Origin: an uncultured Bacteroidota bacterium
GTDB lineage: Bacteria > Bacteroidota > Bacteroidia > Chitinophagales > Chitinophagaceae
Assembly: GCA_903851455.1 (NCBI GenBank)
Contig: CAINOM010000640.1
Span: forward strand, 1-7,931
Direction: 5' to 3'
DNA length: 7,931 nt
Shown here: piece by piece, positions 5,633-7,931 of the stretch
How positions within the stretch are numbered: position 1 is the stretch's first letter
Layout: every line of letters starts with the position of its first letter
Made by a program: the position numbers and the translations under genes
Notes under the pieces: model-generated
The model's input: only the letters and a program-made list of their open reading frames with translations
Told to the model about the DNA's origin: nothing
Database searches by the model: none

Positions 5633-7931
5633 ATGTACAAGTATATATGTTTAATAATTTTTGCGATTTTTTTCAGTACCGCAGGTGCTAAGATACCCGC
5701 CGTCAATACACTTTCAGGAACAGTCAAAGACGGCAAAGGAGCGCCGCTCGAAGGAGCTGTCGTTGAGATCCCGGATCTGAAAACAGGAACTGTCACAGAT
5801 AGCAGCGGCCATTACACAATCGATAAATTGCCCGGCGGCAAGTTCATCGTCGTGGCCAGCATGATCAGTTATTCTAAGACGACGTTTACAATAGCGATTA
5901 CAGGAAACACAACCCACGACTTCGTGCTCAACGAAAGCGCTATCGAAAGCAAGGAAGTAGTGATCACTGGCCAGTCGAAAGCTACAGAGATAAACCGGAG
6001 CCCGGTGCCAGTGGTTGCGGTCAACAATCAATATCTCCGGGAAAACATCAGCAGCAATATCATTGATGCGCTGGTGAAAGTGCCAGGGGTAACGGCAGTA
6101 ACTACGGGCCCTAACATTTCCAAGCCTTTTATCAGGGGACTGGGGTATAACCGGATATTGACGCTATATGATGGTATGCGCCAGGAAGGACAGCAGTGGG
6201 GCGATGAGCATGGTATCGAGGTAGATGAATACAGCGTTGACCGTGTGGAATTGGTAAAAGGCCCTGCTAGTCTTATATATGGTTCCGACGCACTGGCGGG
6301 AGTGGTCAATCTGATACCAACGCCCCCCGCCGCAGATGGCAAGATAAAGGGCGAGGTAGTGACCGAGTACCAGTCAAATAACAACATGGCAGGTATAAGC
6401 GGAATGATGACCGGTTGTCAAAACGGATTCTATTGGTTGGGCAGAGTCTCTCATAAACAAGCTATGGACTACCAGGACCCGATAGACGGAAGGGTATACG
6501 GAACTAATTTCAACGAGACCGATGCCAATGCGTCCTTTGGGCTGAACAAAAAATGGGGGTACACTCATCTTGAACTGAGTATGTTCAACGACCTGCAGGC
6601 CATACCAGATGGCAGCCGGGATTCAGCAACGCGACAATTCACGAAGCAGGTATTTGAAAATGAGACAGACTCAATGATGAAAGTCAGGCCAGTAGTTTCA
6701 GATCGCGAGCTGCATAGTTACACCTTACCGGCATTGCATCAGTATGTGCAGCAATACCGCGTCATGTCTTCCAACAATTTTAATATTCTAAACGGTCTGC
6801 TCGCAGTGAACCTCGGCTTTGAAAGAAACATAAGGCAGGAGTTCAGCCATCCTGAGTACAGTTCTATACCGGGTCTTGACTTAGAACTCAGCTCACTGAC
6901 TTACGATGTCAAATACTATTTTCATAGTGTGGCAGGTTGGGAGATCACCGCCGGTATCAATGGTATGTACCAGGCCAATGATGCCACCAAGGGCACCGAA
7001 TTTGTGATTCCATCTTACAATCAGTTTGACATCGGCCCATTCGCAGTATTTAAAAGAACACTCGGTAAACTTGATATTGCCGGCGGCATCAGGTTCGACG
7101 ACCGGGCATTTCATAACGACGCCTTGTACACAAAGCCGGATGCGGTGACCGGATTTGATACCTATTACTCCGGCCAGAATACAGCAGGGGCAACACAGCA
7201 GTTTGCAGCGGCGAGTCACAACTATTCCGGAATGACCTACAGTCTCGGGCTGGCATACATTTTCTCTAAAGAATTCGCCCTGAAAGCAAATATTGCCCGC
7301 GGCTACCGTGCGCCCAATATTGCTGAGATATCAGCCGACGGGGTACATCCGGGTACTAATATCTACCAGGTTGGCGGCACGAACCTAAAACCGGAATTCA
7401 GCCTCCAGGAAGATATCGGTGTTGAGTTTACTTCGAAACATGTTTCTATAAATGTCTCGGCGTTCAACAACGACATTACGAATTACATTTACAATCAAAA
7501 GATATTGAACGTTTCCGGGACGGACTCCATGAAGGACGATGCTACCGTTTTCAGGTTCGAAGCCACCCATGCCCGGCTTTATGGCGGGGAAGCCAGCATA
7601 GACATACATCCTCATCCGCTCGACTGGCTGCACTTTGAAAATAGCATCTCACTCGTCTATGGCATCAATGAAGGTGGTAACGGTGTGCCGGTAACAGACC
7701 GGAACAAGTATCTTCCACTTATTCCTCCTGTACATGGTATTTCCGAGCTAAGGGCAAATTTCAAGCATTCTGCCAGGTTTCTGAAAAACACTTTTGTAAA
7801 GCTGCAGCTAGAAATGTATGCGCGACAGGATCGGGTATACCTGGCCAATAATACAGAGACGGCAACAGCGGGATATGCATTGTTTAATGCCGGCCTAGGT
7901 GGGAATGTCACTAATCGTTCCGGAAGAGAAA
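5633..7931 (+). CDS. TonB-dependent outer-membrane receptor, probable metal uptake (3' partial)
   Basis: The frame is open from ATG 5633 to the window edge: 766 residues without a stop, probably missing only the last several dozen. Residues 1-19 are a signal peptide (MYKYICLIIF... to STAGA). A carboxypeptidase-regulatory-like domain (about 27-102, SGTVKDGKGAPLEGA) precedes a possible TonB box KEVVITG (107-113). The plug (about 115-235) contains PFIRGLGYNRI, GDEHGIEVDE (from 190, with H193) and GSDALAGVVN (217-226). The rest is a beta-barrel, including RGYRAPNIAEISADGVHPGT, a stretch typical of Bacteroidota receptors (G570, H572). Such receptors import metal complexes, cofactors or other scarce ligands using TonB-ExbBD energy. 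The ligand cannot be read from the sequence; zinc or another metal is inferred from the Fur-family, His-rich and MerC-like neighbours, as for ZnuD-type receptors, though no long His-rich loop like that of ZnuD is visible. It may be cotranscribed with the genes upstream across the structured 160-bp gap. AGGA ends two bases before the ATG, too close for a standard ribosome binding site. Confidence 0.92.
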   Translation, partial: MYKYICLIIFAIFFSTAGAKIPAVNTLSGTVKDGKGAPLEGAVVEIPDLKTGTVTDSSGHYTIDKLPGGKFIVVASMISYSKTTFTIAITGNTTHDFVLNESAIESKEVVITGQSKATEINRSPVPVVAVNNQYLRENISSNIIDALVKVPGVTAVTTGPNISKPFIRGLGYNRILTLYDGMRQEGQQWGDEHGIEVDEYSVDRVELVKGPASLIYGSDALAGVVNLIPTPPAADGKIKGEVVTEYQSNNNMAGISGMMTGCQNGFYWLGRVSHKQAMDYQDPIDGRVYGTNFNETDANASFGLNKKWGYTHLELSMFNDLQAIPDGSRDSATRQFTKQVFENETDSMMKVRPVVSDRELHSYTLPALHQYVQQYRVMSSNNFNILNGLLAVNLGFERNIRQEFSHPEYSSIPGLDLELSSLTYDVKYYFHSVAGWEITAGINGMYQANDATKGTEFVIPSYNQFDIGPFAVFKRTLGKLDIAGGIRFDDRAFHNDALYTKPDAVTGFDTYYSGQNTAGATQQFAAASHNYSGMTYSLGLAYIFSKEFALKANIARGYRAPNIAEISADGVHPGTNIYQVGGTNLKPEFSLQEDIGVEFTSKHVSINVSAFNNDITNYIYNQKILNVSGTDSMKDDATVFRFEATHARLYGGEASIDIHPHPLDWLHFENSISLVYGINEGGNGVPVTDRNKYLPLIPPVHGISELRANFKHSARFLKNTFVKLQLEMYARQDRVYLANNTETATAGYALFNAGLGGNVTNRSGRE

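Noticed and set aside
5633..7931. Minus-strand coding regions opposite the receptor
   Set aside because: The plus frame is continuously open with full receptor motifs, while the opposite-strand frames are short, overlap one another and show no family features.

Overview
The window looks like chromosomal DNA of a Bacteroidota species, probably from the Chitinophagaceae/Sphingobacteriia side, though that finer placement is a guess. The evidence is a secreted protease with a type IX secretion (T9SS) sorting domain, a TonB-dependent receptor with an N-terminal carboxypeptidase-regulatory-like domain, Bacteroidota-type -7 promoter elements (TAnnTTTG), and genes without strong Shine-Dalgarno sequences. 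I see no RNA genes, insertion sequences, CRISPR arrays or signs of recent transfer. The window is almost fully coding, with no gene-free stretch longer than about 160 bases.

Layout. (1) 1-1791, plus strand: a polytopic TMTC-like GT-C glycosyltransferase with a C-terminal TPR array; its 5' end lies outside the window. (2) 1943-4162, plus strand: a complete secreted M43 (pappalysin-type) zinc metalloprotease carrying accessory beta-domains and a T9SS type A sorting domain. (3) 4182-4211: a strong hairpin between convergent genes. (4) 4210-4596, minus strand: a small MerC-family membrane protein. (5) 4597-4687: a 91-bp divergent promoter region with two matching 15-bp palindromes (consensus TGCAAC-N3-GTTGCA), placed over the promoters of both flanking genes. 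(6) 4688-5101, plus strand: a Fur-superfamily metalloregulator, most plausibly Zur-like. (7) 5119-5472, plus strand: a small His-rich, membrane-anchored or exported protein, probably with a TTG start. (8) 5473-5632: a structured intergenic region with adjacent hairpins. (9) 5633-7931, plus strand: a TonB-dependent outer-membrane receptor that stays open to the window edge and lacks only its C-terminal end.

The right half (4210-7931) is the most interesting part. It reads as one metal-homeostasis locus: a metalloregulator controlling itself and a divergent MerC-like inner-membrane protein through paired operators, followed on the same strand by a His-rich envelope protein and an outer-membrane receptor. 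By analogy with Zur-controlled zinc uptake (ZnuD-type receptors), I infer acquisition of zinc or another transition metal. Nothing in the sequence fixes the metal. The MerC-like protein is not accompanied by any mercury-resistance gene, so detoxification of mercury is unlikely to be its role here. The two left-hand genes show no obvious functional link to this locus.
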